Source of the DNA: Persicaria tinctoria
Lineage: Eukaryota; Streptophyta; Magnoliopsida; Caryophyllales; Polygonaceae
DNA length: 64,000 bases
Reading direction: 5' to 3'
Assembly: GCA_037127255.1 (NCBI GenBank)
Contig: JBANSL010000016.1
Span: forward strand, 3,846,501-3,910,500
Position numbers and translations under genes: made by a program. Below the pieces are notes generated by a model. That model worked only from the letters and a program-made list of their open reading frames with translations, had not been told where the DNA came from and did no database searches. Shown piece by piece: positions 1 through 12,330 of this stretch; the first letter of the stretch is position 1, and every line of letters starts with the position of its first letter.

Positions 1-209
1 TGTGATTGTTGACTTTTTTTTTTTTTTTTTTTTTGCTTCTTCCAATATAATGACAACATGGAAATGGGAAAGCTAGGGTGTGCGTGAGGTTGGAAATTGG
101 GAGAGTTTTAAATAATGGATGCCCTACATCTACATACCTACATAACATGGCTTTCCACAAGTTAAGTGTGACGTGTTGTTAAATTGCAAGTGGATTTTTA
201 TATATTGAC
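1..209. other. AT-rich flank, no gene seen
   Basis: AT-rich sequence with a poly-T run near 15-34. No coding exon or RNA gene is seen before the SINE target duplication that starts at 210. Confidence 0.5.
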
Positions 210-228
210 TTTGTTATTCGTTTCATTT

Positions 229-406
229 TTTCCTTCGATGGCAAACCCCGAGCACGTAACCTAGTCGACAAGAGCCACGTATTAGGCAAACCGGCTTGTG
301 CCGACCGGCTCGACTCAGTGGTAGGAAGCAAGATAAACCTTGGATTTTCACCCAAGGAAAGAGGTAGAGGCAGGGATCGAACCCGGGACCTCCTTACCCC
401 TCCCCT
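229..406 (-). mobile_element. tRNA-derived SINE with 19-bp target duplication
   Basis: A 178-bp insert is bounded by perfect 19-bp direct repeats (tttgttattcgtttcattt) at 210-228 and 407-425, the signature of target-primed retrotransposition. Read on the minus strand it begins GGGGAGGGGTAAGG and carries a pol III B-box-like GGTTCGATCCC (about 373-383). It ends in a short A-run against the 210-228 repeat. A clear A box is not seen, so the head may be truncated or diverged. The family is not identified. The duplication is seen directly; the SINE class is inferred from the B box, size and A-tail. Confidence 0.75.
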
Positions 407-429
407 TTTGTTATTCGTTTCATTTCCAT

Positions 430-1028
430 ATAACAGAAAGAAAGTCTTGTACTCTTGTGTAAACCAGGTGCTTTTTTTTTTTTAATTTTTTTTATATGAA
501 TTCGTGAAGTATTTTGTTTCACACTTTCCTTTCCTGACAACTCTACACTTATTCTTGCATGACATGTCCTAATTAAATTATCGTCTATCAAGAATCAGAT
601 CTATCTGATTTTAAATCCTTACATTATAAAAAAAAATCATATTCTAAAATTTACATCCATTTCTATTATCCCTAACTTTGTTTTCTTCACCAGCCTCATT
701 TAAAAAATTAAATAATTTTTTAAAAAATAGAAAAATAGATTTATTATATAGCTTATGATATAATACAGGAGAGAGAGACATGACCGTGGACAGAAAATTC
801 AGACCCCTGATTACTTTTTTTTTTCTCACACTTTGGTTTATAATACAACCCTATGGTATATTAGTAAAATTTAATCTTAAATATCCAACTAGATAAAAAT
901 ATCTTATCTTGTCTTGTCTCTTCCACAACGACTCTTGCAAGGAAAATGTCAAATTATTATGGACGTTGTTGCGAAAATTGCACATTTTAAATTCGATTTG
1001 ATATTCCTATGATGAGTTTTTTTAAGCG
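430..1028. other. non-coding AT-rich stretch
   Basis: Low-complexity AT-rich sequence with short homopolymers. The small open frames here have no recognisable domain or splice context. Nothing supportable is seen. Confidence 0.4.
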
Positions 1029-1036
1029 TATAAATA

Positions 1037-1570
1037 CACTGGCGGATTTAGGGGTGGGCTCGTATAAGCGCGAGCCCACCCCAATCCCGGAAAAAAATAC
1101 GAAAGTAACTATATAAAAAATAAAAATATCTAAATTAATTTAGATGTGAAAATGGATCATAAAGTTTATCTTGCCTAGTTGGTAAAGTATAAATGGGGAA
1201 CTTTTTCCTCTTTATCTAGAGCCCAAAGTTCAATTCCCACTTTTAACATTTTCTTCACTTATTTTTAACTATCTTTTTATATATAAGTTCAAATATCTTT
1301 TTAAATTGAGAATAATTAATTTCAATTAGTATTGTTTGAATTCTATTTTAGTCATTCATTAGGGATAAATCTTTTTATATAAAAGTTCACGTATTTTTAA
1401 CTAATTATAAATTTTATTCACTTCTAATAATATGGATAAATCTTTGAAATTTTTTTACATAACCCTTCACAATTAAATTTATTTAAAGTTTAGCAAAACT
1501 CGTTTCATTATTATTTAATTTTTAGCCTAAATCTCGTCCACCCCTAAATTATGGACTGGGTTCGCCACTG
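1037..1570. mobile_element. non-autonomous hAT-type DNA transposon
   Basis: A 534-bp element is flanked by a perfect 8-bp target duplication, tataaata, at 1029-1036 and 1571-1578. The ends are inverted: cactggcgg on the left, cgccactg on the right (one mismatch), followed inward by imperfectly matched 'aggggtggg' and 'cccaccc' blocks. An 8-bp duplication with CAGTGGCG-type ends is characteristic of plant hAT elements. No transposase is present. Internally (about 1172-1245) there is a tRNA-like stretch with A-box-like 'gcctagttggtaaag' and B-box-like 'aagttcaattccc' segments. Confidence 0.8.
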
Positions 1571-1578
1571 TATAAATA

Positions 1579-2535
1579 TGATACCAACTTTCAAAGTTGG
1601 TAGACCGTAGACATTTCTGTTTTAATTTTATATTTTTTGGTCAGAACGTTTCAGTTTTAAAATAGTTGTTCAATAGATAAATATTCTATCAACTTGAAAA
1701 ACATGTATATACATATCATTTTGAAGAAAAATTATCTACCAACTTTGAAATCTAACATTATAACTATTCCCTTAATGATATTTTAACCGTGCGCGCGTAT
1801 AATAGACATTTAAAAACCTCTTTTAAGTCTTAATTGACGTTGCAATATGTACTATGTTATGTATATCCGGATTTCACGTGGAGGAGGTTAGGGGCAAGGG
1901 GCGGGCCCACTTACAGCGAATGAGCAAGGGATGTTGGGGGAAGGGACCCACAAGGCATGTTCACGTGTCACTTTCTGCTCCAACTCCCAGGCGTCGTAAT
2001 CAGAGCTCCCTTTTATAGATCTCTCTTTCTGATGGGCTATTATTATTGGGTCCAGTTTGGGGTCCAATTACAGGCCCAATACCTCTTCCCCAGAAAACGA
2101 CTTCTCCACTCGTTTCCAGCCGGTTTTGACTCTCATGGCTCGCTGTGGGTCCCTACTACTCTTGCTCTCAATTCTTGCCCACCAAAGGTGACACCGATAT
2201 ATATTCGAGGCATGGATACATGTGGTGCGATGTATAGACATAATATGATAGCTCTTATAAATTAATCATAAAATTATCTGAAATGATGTTTTATATTGGA
2301 CTACTGATTGTTTATAGTTTATTCTAATCACTTTTCGTCTTTTAAAAAAATTATAAACTTATGTTTTTAAACTCAAAGTAACAAATAGTGAGTTTGTGAG
2401 CAAGTTTTACACCTAATATACCAGGTTTTAATAAAATTAATTATAAAGTTGAAATCAATAATAATAACAATCTCAGTATATCCCGGTTAAAGCAAGGTTT
2501 GAGGGTTTCATTGTACGTTCCTTTTCTTCGACTAG
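1579..2535. other. non-coding stretch
   Basis: Contains a somewhat GC-richer island (1870-2220) with a 102-codon open frame from 1957 that shows no recognisable domain. No splice context or homology can be named. No gene is called. Confidence 0.4.
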
Positions 2536-2862
2536 GCGAGTGTTTGGTAGTAGGTGGAGATTATGGAATTGGAGGTGTGAAAAGTGGAGTTTATTTTTTA
2601 AAATTGGGTATTTGGTGATTGTAAGGTTTGTAAAAGAGTTTTGAGATGAAAATATCTAAAATACCCCATACTCAAAGCTTGTCCACCATTCACGTGGGTC
2701 AAAGGGCAAAAAATAAAGACACAAGGAAAATAACCTCCCAAAGCTTCTCCCCCTAAGTTATTTTTTTAGCCAAATTTAACCGGCCGGGATCACCTGTCCC
2801 CAAAGGGACAGGCCCAGTGCATTTCCCTCTTCCCATCCCCAAATTTGTTGCCAAACACGCTC
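2536..2862. mobile_element. MITE-like element with GTGTTTGG inverted ends
   Basis: The left end gcgagtgtttgg (about 2536) and the right end ccaaacacgctc (about 2851-2862) are imperfect inverted repeats enclosing about 325 bp without coding capacity. Motifs such as 'ggtggagatt' and 'gtggagtttattttttaaaa' recur in the block at 60.83-61.9 kb, so a dispersed family is likely. A possible 3-bp 'tag' duplication flanks it. PIF/Harbinger-like ends are suggested, but the superfamily is not secure. Confidence 0.5.
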
Positions 2863-2951
2863 TAGGTTAAGAGGGAGTTTCCATATGACCCAAACCTAAT
2901 GCCAAAAACGCTATAGGTTAAGAGGGAGTTTTCATATGACCCGAGCAAATG
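2850..2951. repeat. 51-bp tandem duplication
   Basis: Two adjacent copies (2850-2900 and 2901-2951) of a 51-bp unit share 'taggttaagagggagttt' and 'catatgaccc', with a few substitutions. The first copy overlaps the right end of the MITE-like element. Confidence 0.7.
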
Positions 2952-3569
2952 AAAGTGTAAGAACTAAGAACCCTAATGGCCTCTCCATTGCTCCGCGTAC
3001 TCACAAAAATATCAAATTTTATAAATTCCACAAAATTCGAGTTGTTCAAACCTAAATCGAGTTTTAAAATGGGCTTATACTCAACTCGTTTAATAAATAA
3101 ACGAGTTCAATTTGAGCTTTTATTGCATCGAATTCGAGCCAAACTCTATTTCTTGGCTCATATAACAACTCTACTAAAAATAAGTGAATAATTTTAAAGC
3201 GTTTTTCAGATACTGGTTTTTAATTCGAGTGAAAACAAAAAACATTAACAATTGCTTTTAACCAGATCTTGATTCTACTGTAGTAGGTGAAATGGTCGAG
3301 TAATTGCTTATATAGTAAACTTTTAAGAGGAACAAGGAAAATTCATTCAACCAGCCACATTAGAAACTGCTAACAAAATACAGTACCATATCTACACAAA
3401 ACACATTGACACTACCTCTAAACAACACTAACTTAGAAGTTCTCTAGCAAGTAGAAAACTACCAAAATTGGTGACATGACATGGCAACTACAGTAAGTTA
3501 TACACATCTCAGGCTAAAACTTCACTCCTCTAGCTATCATTTTACCCAACTACTCTTGGCATTCAGTTC

Positions 3570-6500
3570 CTAGCAGTAGAACATCACATTCTTCACCTTC
3601 TCCTTTAATTCCGGCAGGGGGCGGAAGCATTGCCCGTTTCCCTTCGTCGTATGGCAGGATCCGACAGTGGTTCCGGCATCAGGTTCCATATAGAACCGGG
3701 CACGGTAGGCTGCTAGGTGAGCGTAATACGCAGGAGGCACTACATTTTGGCAGTGATATTCGTGTTAGAAAACGGAATGCAAAGAAGAGAAACAATCCTT
3801 GGGTGTTTAATAAGAAACCAAAGGATGCATACATAGAAAGACCAAATAGCTTACAACTAACTAACTCTACAAAGCTATCTATATGAGTATATGTTATCTT
3901 CATAACCATTGCTGGTATCACTATATGCATGATGCAACTAAGATCTACATTTCTCGTTGCAATTTCTTATGTTATGGGTAAAATCTAGAGGATTTTTAAT
4001 CAGTACTATGGAGTGTCATATGCGAAAATGCAACAAAAAACTGATGTAATTAGATATAGGCTGTGTAACTGAACTTACCTACAGAAACAGATCTGGTGCA
4101 ACGGGCATATCTGAGAAAATTTCACAAGCTTTTTTTAGGTACAGACTAGCATAGTACCCGTGCGTAACGCACGGGATTTATAAAATAGATTATCTTGTCA
4201 TAATTTATTTACATTATATTTTAGATATATTATAATGATATGAAAATGACAAAGCCAAATAATATTGATTTATAAAGACAATAATGCTTGTATTATTTCA
4301 GTCTTCACAGGATCTTTACCGCAATTTTGGTTTTCACCGGAGCGCACCCCTATATGTATGTGTGTGTGTGTAAAAAAATGTCAATATCTCACCTTCTAGA
4401 TAGACACATTTGCATGCACTAATGTAGAGAATGTTTTAAATTTTTTGTAATTTCTTTGTAATTAACTTGATTGGTTACTTTCAACATTAAATAAATATTT
4501 GTTGTCGTAATAAGCTGAAATATAAAACCAAATACTTTGTTAGGTGGACTACACATTCGACAAATGCTAGGATTAATGAGAAGTTGCCACATAAGCCTAT
4601 TTATAAGCAAAATGTGCAAAGTGGCATCAACATTTGAACCTATCTTCGTTTTAGATATGTGACTTTGAGTAAACCTCCCACAATTTTTCATAAGCATAAA
4701 ATTGTCAATATTTTGGTAATCAATTCAATGGCAAACAAATTAAGAAGATGATTTAAAATCGTATATATTTCAAACAAAATTTCAAATAATATATAGTTAA
4801 GTAGATCATATATATGTAGTACGTGCATGAGTTATAACGGAATGCAAAGAAATAGCTTTAATTAACACACAATAAAAATTATTATCACACAGGTAAGATT
4901 TGTTTAGTTGTATTTTACTTATTTAGGATAAATATTTTTTTATGGTTAAATTAATTTTGTACAAATTGGGTATTTATAAATTGATTATGATTTACAAATT
5001 AATTAGTTATAATTTGAGTTTAAACAATTAGATTTATATATGAATAAAGGCAACAAAACATAATCAAATTGAAATGCCTTTGTTAAGATAATTCAAAAGA
5101 AGTTAATAAGAAAATTCAGAAAATAAAATTATGATGAGATTTTGATTAAAATTTAATGAGATAATTGATGATTAATTTTTTTATTAAAAGGGAGGAAAAC
5201 CCGGAATTTGTAAGTGATAACTGATAAGGATAAGTTTCTACCTACATTATTAAATAGTTAGATTAAAATTAAAGTATAAAAGTTGATTATTTATTATTAG
5301 TTAAAAGTCCCGATTTTAAGGAGAAATAAATATTATGATTAAAAAAGGTGAATATTTATTAATTAATTTAATTAGTAAAAATCAATTAATTATAAAGGTG
5401 GGACCATGATTCATGAGAATTTGCCACGTAAGCCTATGAACTTCTAAATTTAATTTCTAGTGTTTGACATATACTTTGGCTCGACATATGCATGAAAATT
5501 GATCACTACGGAAAAACAATGGCTATTTGATGTAATTTTGGGGTTGAAATCTAATTCAATGTTGAAATACGCGGTTGATGACAATGGTGCAAGATGTAAT
5601 TCATTACCGTTGGATCTCAATGAGATTATTTTTAGTAATTCATATGAATTATTCAAGTAATTGATTTGATTTTAATAATTATTATATTTGATTCATTGTA
5701 TAATCAAATTAAAGATGAAATTGTATAAATTATGGGCCAATTGAATGGTTAAGGGATCTTGAAACTATATTGGATTCATATGAATTATTCAAACACCGTA
5801 AGACATATTTTAAAATTAATCTTTTCGAAAATTAATTTTATGATAAATTTGTTAAATTAATTTAATAATTAATTGGATTTATTTAAATTAATAATTGATT
5901 AATTTGAATTAATTATTTAGGTGGTTTCATGTTTATCTTTAAAAATAAGGTGGGGCCACATTGAATAAAAATCCGCCACATAAGCCTCATTTAAGGATAA
6001 TCCGCCATGTGTCCTTTAACATGTGTTTTATTATTATATTAGATTAGATGTTGTCCAAATAATAGTTACATAAGTAAGTTGGAATTTGATTTTCTTACGT
6101 GTAACAGAGATTATTTGTCAATGATTGGATCTCATCGGCGGTAAATTTATTATCATCCCAGATAACATTGTAATGAGCTGGCCTGCTGGTACCCTGTCAA
6201 TAACAAGCTCCACAGTTTAACATCATACAGGTTGTCAAAAGTACATTCTATAGAAACTAAAATATCTTCTTCTAACATCTAAAAGCAAACCTGGATTCCA
6301 GCATGACTGCAAAGAAAGAAGTCAAAATCGGTGGGATGACAGATTTTAGAATCCACAACGGTACCTACAACCAATAAGATTGATAAGACCTCCCCTACAC
6401 CCGCCATGCTCAAAGGAAACTTAGCTGGTCAAACATGATAAGTAGGTTAATATGAAGAAATTACCAGGTAATATGTTCCCACTTTTGTCGGTGCTTTTTC

Positions 6501-9500
6501 GGTCATTATGATTGTTTGGAAATAGCCTTGTATGGTTGCGCTTTTGGACCACGACAAATGTCACAGGTGGTTGATAATTTGGTTCCAGTGAGGCACAAGC
6601 CTGTGAGAATGATCATAAATCAAAATGTGGTGGTTCAAAGCTATAACTGAATTTGAGAAAAAATGCTATCCACTAGTGTACCTTTCTAATTGCATCAAGT
6701 TCATAGAGCAAAACATGGTAGAACTGTCCATCACTCACTCCATCTCTGCATGACAATTGCAAAATTAGTAATTTATCATTGTCAAAATATCCATCACACC
6801 CCTCACATAATAGTCTACAGCTCGTAGATATTATACAATAATCTAAAACTTGTAAACAATCTCGGTTATTTTAACTACTATTGAATTACATGTAAAATGG
6901 AAGGAAATCAACTAAGAATAATAATCCTCAATGGTTTCTGTCCATGTTCACCTGTAAAATATAATCCTCAATGGTTTCTGTCCTGTTGCCCTCTTAAATG
7001 AAAGCAGTAGCTCTCTGCAATGTGACAATCATCAAGTTGGTGAAATAGAACTGAAAGGCTTAACAAAATAACAAATCCTCATTGATCACATGTTTAAACT
7101 AAAGAACACACATACAAAACGATGAACAGGGATATAAAATGTAATATGATTGACATAACCAAAACATGCAATCAATTTATTTATTCTCATCAGAAAAAGA
7201 ATATGCACCTAATCATGCCTCCGTGTACAGTGCCATGATGAGGATCTTGCCAGGTTTTATACAGGTCCTGAATAATTTCTTGTCTGTGAGGTTGAGCAGA
7301 AACCAGCCCAGCATATTTTGTGACCTCTGGCCAGTCTTGAGATGCTACGACCTGCATACCTACAATCAGTATGCTGGAAACACGAAGTCACAAGTTTTCC
7401 CGTCATTTTAAACATTGGTACTTACAGCAGCAATAGATGGACTCGCATCCTCTCCATTTTCCGAGTGAGTCACATCAGCTCCAAAGATTATCGTCGGGGT
7501 GTCACTAACCATTGGAACTCTTGAATTCAGAGCATCTAAGAGCACCGTATTTCTTCCCCCCAACTGTTATTGGCAAAATGTTTTGAGGAGTCCTTACAGA
7601 TCATATAATCTACCTAGATTTATAATTCAAATTACTTACTTTCACATTGATCTTCAGTGACAGATTTGCGAGATACTGTCTGGAAACTTTCAGAACGTAC
7701 TTAGTGAGGCAACACTGAGAAATCAATCCTAAATCTGTCTCACATATGCGCTTCAAATCACCTGAATGAGTGTGATTGATGCCAAGCAGATTTAAAGCAT
7801 AATCAGCAAATTGCCGTAGTTTTTTCAGATTTATATTTAACCCAAAGATACTGTGAATAAAATCAAGACTATATGTAACAGAATAGCTGTCTTTGAAAAT
7901 CTAATCTCTTTGTTCCTTCCAAAATAGTCCTAGAAGACGAGATATAGCAAAATGCAGTTTCATTATCATGGAGACTAGCAATGAAACTAGAAAAAAATAC
8001 CATATAGGGATCCATTATTGTCCGGTAGAATTGCAATGAGTAACTCCAGTTCCTTCCCGTCTAGTTTGTTTGCAGCAGTATTATATACATATCTCAAGGC
8101 CTTCTTCACCTGATCTGGTCGAGCTGTATGGATTGGGAATATAGGCTCAGGATTGAACTCCTGTAGGTCAAAATGAATAGATATGATTGAAGAAGAAACT
8201 CAGATCTGTTTCTCAAACAATAATCAATAAAGCAGTGCACATATGTTTCCGAAATAGTTTTACCATGCCAGAGACTTGGCACATTTGTACTAGCTGGCGA
8301 CAGAAGCCACGAGCAGCACTCTCTTGCACACTTCTGGAGAAGTTGATGCATGCCCAGTTATTCACAGTGCTTCCATTTATCACTTTCTGTGAGATAGTGA
8401 GGAAGCAAGAGTGATGAAAAATCAGATCCAGAAGTTGTCCAGGCCTTTCAAAATTACTACCAAAACAATAACATTCATATATGCATACTTACCTTGTTGA
8501 TCATGTTCCACTGGCCAAGATGAGGCAAGTGCTGTTTCTCCTTGCCACTATCATGGTACTTCAACTACATAAAAATATGGAAATCAAATAGACTAATTAA
8601 CTTAACAATACACAAGAACAGTAATTTAGGAAGTGGACAATTTCGAACAGTACCCACGGAGCAGGTAGAACACGAGCCTCCACAGTCGCAAGATTTTCAT
8701 CTATCCTTAAACCGAACTCTTCCGACAGAGGGTCTTGATTGTACTCATTGTGATGAACTGTCTGATATTAGATTGCAAATTTTATTAGCTATGGTCATAA
8801 AACAGTTACAAGCAGGTGCTACATGACCAGTTCACTGTTCACGATATATAGAAGTAACAAAACCCACAAATTAAGCAACCACTGAAGGATGGTCTTCGTT
8901 TTTAATGAATACGAAGGAAACTAACTCTTGGCAGACCTGCAAGATTTCAGCTTCTTGATCACACGGTCGTTTGCACGTAACTTTTAGCAAAGAGATTATC
9001 TGCTTTTCGTTCAACCTTTTGGTGTATCTCTGTCCTTCAACAATTTTGCAAGCCTAAAAAAGGTATTGGTAGTAAACAGAAGAGAACTTGAGGATTGCCA
9101 ATCACAAATATTTAGCAACAGGAACTAGGACTAACCTCCATCGGCAGATAATTCACTTTCTTCTGATTTCCCACTTGAAGGCAAGGCAGATGAGCATGTT
9201 GAATGGTAAATCCATACATCTCCTGAAAGTAGTCAATCACTGATTTCATATTCCTTTGCTCATCAATGGGGAAACTGTTAGAGAAGCAAGCAATATGTAA
9301 GTTTTAATGGAAGCAAATACATCATCAGCTGAGAAAGAGATTAAACTGGAAGCAAATACATTAGCTCTCGTGTTGGTTGTGATGATAAACCAGACACTCT
9401 GTATTTTCTTCGTGTATTTCCCCGGTGAGTTACTTCTACTTTAACACCTCTGAGAGCCTTCTTAACCTGTTAAAAGACAGATGTCAATCTCCAATATACC

Positions 9501-11491
9501 TTTTCAGTTCAATTCTCATTCTGTACTTCAGTACTTGAAAAGGTAAGAACTGCAATGCTTGCTGCCAACAACAAGAAGCATTCTTGTTTTCCTTCTTTTG
9601 AAGAAATTAAAGAAGTGTTTGATAGAAAACAATAGCAAAGAACCAGTACAGATGTCCAGTTAGATTCTAAGCTCCAAACATAATTTAAACTCTATCATAA
9701 CAAAATCTGGTATTCATTCAGTTAATAATAAGGCAAATCTTATTCCCCAGAGTGATTTGGTAGGGTCCAGTTGGCAGTTGCATGTGTTCATACTCCTGCA
9801 ATAGTAATCATATTTTAATAAATCTATCCAAAACTTGAAATTAAATATTTTGTAGCCCACAGAAGCAACACCGATGAAGAAAAGAAAGCTGAAGGGGCAG
9901 GCAGCAGTTAACCTTACACCAAAATTCTGTTAATTCATAGATCAACCTTGAACTATCAGCATGGAAGACAATCTAATTGTCTAGCTTTGTTAAGATTAAC
10001 AACAAACCATGAAAATGGCAACTTGCGTAGACAAGCCATAGAGGCGGTAAAAACAAATGTACATTTTACAGTGGAGAAAAAGGAATGATCCATCAGGTGC
10101 AGGGATTGCGAGTACTTATAATAGAAAACTGGCAGATCAACCACATACCTTAACACAATCAGCATCAGACAGTGGTCGCAAACACACATCTTTCCCCAAA
10201 ATTTGTGCCACAAACTCAATGACAGGAAGCGGTTCAATGAATGCACTTGCATACATATCTACACAGTGGCCAGAAAAAGAGAGTTAACATAAGAATGCAA
10301 CCAACATAAAGGTAAAACTCATAGGCGAGAAGGGAAACCCACCAATATTCAGTGACAATCCCATCTGAGTTGGTTTGACACTCTGGTAGAAGCCACGCCA
10401 TGTATGTAAACCACCACCAAGTTGATGAGGCCTTTGAAGTTTAGGAGAGAAAAATAATCTTCCATATGATAAATACCTATCAATTGAGACACGCATTAAA
10501 CAGTTAGAAACCAGGTCAACCTATGTTGTTAGGCACTTGCATGTGCACAAGTGCTTAGTATCAAAGTAGTCTTGTAGATGTGAACCTTTTTGACGCTACT
10601 TCTCTTAACACAGTATCGATAGCTTTCAGAGCTTCTTGAGGGGTTCTAGCTTGTTTCCCAGAAAGATGTTCACGCACCTGATCCATACGGACCAGGCCTA
10701 GAAACTCAATTGACACCTTGAACTCTTGTTTCCTGATTATGGACAGCTGCCGAGATCAGAAAATTTTGTGCAATAGCTATAAATCAGTGAGATAGGTTAA
10801 ATCTCTAATATGTATCCAGCTTACTTCGTCCTTCCGAGTCCATCATTCTCATCATCAATCAATGTCACAATGAAGTGTTTCAAGTTAAATGGTAGAAACC
10901 CGGCAGTATACAGATTCCTCTTGCCATCATAAGCTGGAAGTCGCATCCCCAAGTCAGATTCTCTATAGAGTTTAACCAGCTCAGCCATTATAGCTTTGTT
11001 CAGCTTACAAGAATAAATTTCAGGAGTTATACTAACCTGGAAAAGATACACAGATATCAAACCATGCACTCATAACTCATAAGGCAATCACATTCAAGTC
11101 TGGATAAACATAAAATTTAAGGGAAAGAACTTACACTATACTGGCATAAGTTGGACCTTGATATCTGGGTGAGGAAATAATTAGCTTTAACCACGCACTT
11201 AGTCCCCAGCTGACCATATCCCGGGCGATGTTGAAGCACTATACTCTTTTCTGAGGATGAAGGGAGACTTTCTACACTTAATCCACAATTTGCTTGCTCA
11301 CCTTCTTCCACCACTGCAGCTTTGTTTCTCCTCCTTCCCCTATTCTTCCCTCCATTTTTACTCACATGTTGCACTGCCTCTCCTAGACTTTGTGACAATT
11401 TAGATGGCCTTTGATGTATAAGTGAGCCATAACCAGGTCTCTTAGAGACAACACGTTTCTCTTCAGGGTCTCTCATATGCCTTTGGGGCAT
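3570..11491 (-). CDS. AGO10: Argonaute protein, AGO10 (PINHEAD/ZWILLE) type
   Basis: Small-RNA-guided effector. AGO10 of Arabidopsis sequesters miR165/166 to maintain shoot meristems. I join 22 coding exons: 11135-11491, 10825-11036, 10586-10732, 10343-10476, 10149-10258, 9360-9466, 9136-9274, 8937-9053, 8654-8761, 8493-8564, 8264-8386, 8001-8160, 7640-7761, 7426-7563, 7209-7351, 6952-7014, 6682-6745, 6465-6600, 6291-6364, 6099-6193, 4079-4110 and 3570-3739. All use GT-AG, stay in frame and give 940 aa. Order: basic N-tail, N domain with [13 protein letters not shown], linker, PAZ (about 284-400), MID and PIWI. The PIWI tetrad is present: Asp666 (FGADVTH), Glu707 (HRQEIIQ), Asp752 ([10 protein letters not shown]) and His892 (YYAHLAA). 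The protein ends VMFYC. The [12 protein letters not shown] start and the KNRGRRRNK block favour the AGO10 clade over AGO1 or AGO5. Position 356 is Ile where relatives have Met. Confidence 0.88.
4079..4110 (-). other. AGO10: 32-nt coding microexon of the Argonaute gene
   Basis: This is the second-to-last coding exon. On the minus strand ctcag precedes ATATGCCCG and the exon closes ...TCTGTAG before gtaagttc. It supplies [10 protein letters not shown], which joins LCYT of the exon ending at 6099 to [11 protein letters not shown] of the last exon. Without it the reading frame and the strictly conserved PIWI segment would be lost. The Helitron at 4146-6043 lies only 35 bp upstream of its acceptor. 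Confidence 0.9.
4146..6043 (-). mobile_element. non-autonomous Helitron inside an Argonaute intron
   Basis: Read on the minus strand, the element starts TCTAATATAATAATAAAAC after an A (6044). It ends with a perfect hairpin (CCCGTGCG-TTA-CGCACGGG, 4157-4175), a short spacer and CTAG, followed by T (4145). That is the canonical Helitron layout, A|TC...hairpin...CTRR|T, without target duplication. It is about 1.9 kb and has no Rep or helicase coding. The 5' end could instead be at 6048, because TCTAAT is repeated there. Copies of a 'gccacataagcct' motif occur near 4583, 5422 and 5973. Confidence 0.82.
6921..6983. repeat. 40-bp-period duplication across an exon-intron border
   Basis: The 23-bp sequence at 6961-6983 lies in the Argonaute exon encoding GQKPLRII. 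It recurs identically at 6921-6943 in the adjoining intron, a 40-bp period. The real donor (6951, GTGAAC on the minus strand) lies between the copies. Confidence 0.85.
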
Positions 11492-11503
11492 CTCTACTAC
11501 AAT

Positions 11504-12298
11504 CTGTGGGAATAAAATCGTCAGATATAGAGGCTGAACCCGAAGGAAATTTTATGGAATACATAAAGAAGTTCAAGTCAGTAATGCTACTACTGTATCT
11601 GGAGGTCCCAAAAGCGTTTACTTTAATAGGGGGGACAGCAATGCAAGAGGTAAACCAAATGCATAAGACACTAAGAATGAAAGGACATAAGAGATGGAAA
11701 GATAGTCCAAACTCAAAGGTTGGGAGGGAAATGAGAAGTGATCAGTTATGGTGTTATGGACACTGAAGTATGTACCACAGTTTGAACATGTAAATAAACA
11801 GTACCAAATAGAAGGAAAGCCGGATGAGCTGGACGTTACATGGGAACAAAAGTGGGTAAAAATTCAAGGTAATCAGGGACATTAATCCCAAGCTGTACTA
11901 AAAGCTTTCATTTTCAACAAGAAAAGGAGATTGGATTAGCACCAAAGCGAAAAACTAATTAAACCTATCATGAGCTCTGTTTCTCATATAAGGTCAAAAC
12001 AACATACCAGATTGATCAATCAGTCTGCTTTTTCTTTAACAATTTGGGAATTGTTTGTTCCCAGGTCAAAAGAAGGGACAAGGATGGGGAGAATTTCACT
12101 TTATTGGGATTGATCGTGGGCAGTATAGTAAAAAAAAAAAAAAAGAGCAAAAAAAAGAGAGAGCAACCCCCAAACTCTGTATCCAATTTAATAAGAATGA
12201 GATGCAGACATGTGGTCCCATCTGGGTGGGAGGATGGGAAGCTTGGCATGGTTTGGGGTGAATTTGGATTTTCATTGCAGAAAAAATTTACAAGGTGC

Positions 12299-12330
<32 letters not shown>

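Noticed and set aside
1957..2265. 102-codon plus-strand open frame
   Set aside because: No recognisable domain, no supporting gene structure around it, and length within chance for the local GC content.
11506..11766. Plus-strand frame resembling a retroelement gag piece (FMEYIKKFKS)
   Set aside because: Only a vague resemblance; no zinc knuckle, protease or LTR nearby, and it lies opposite the Argonaute leader intron.
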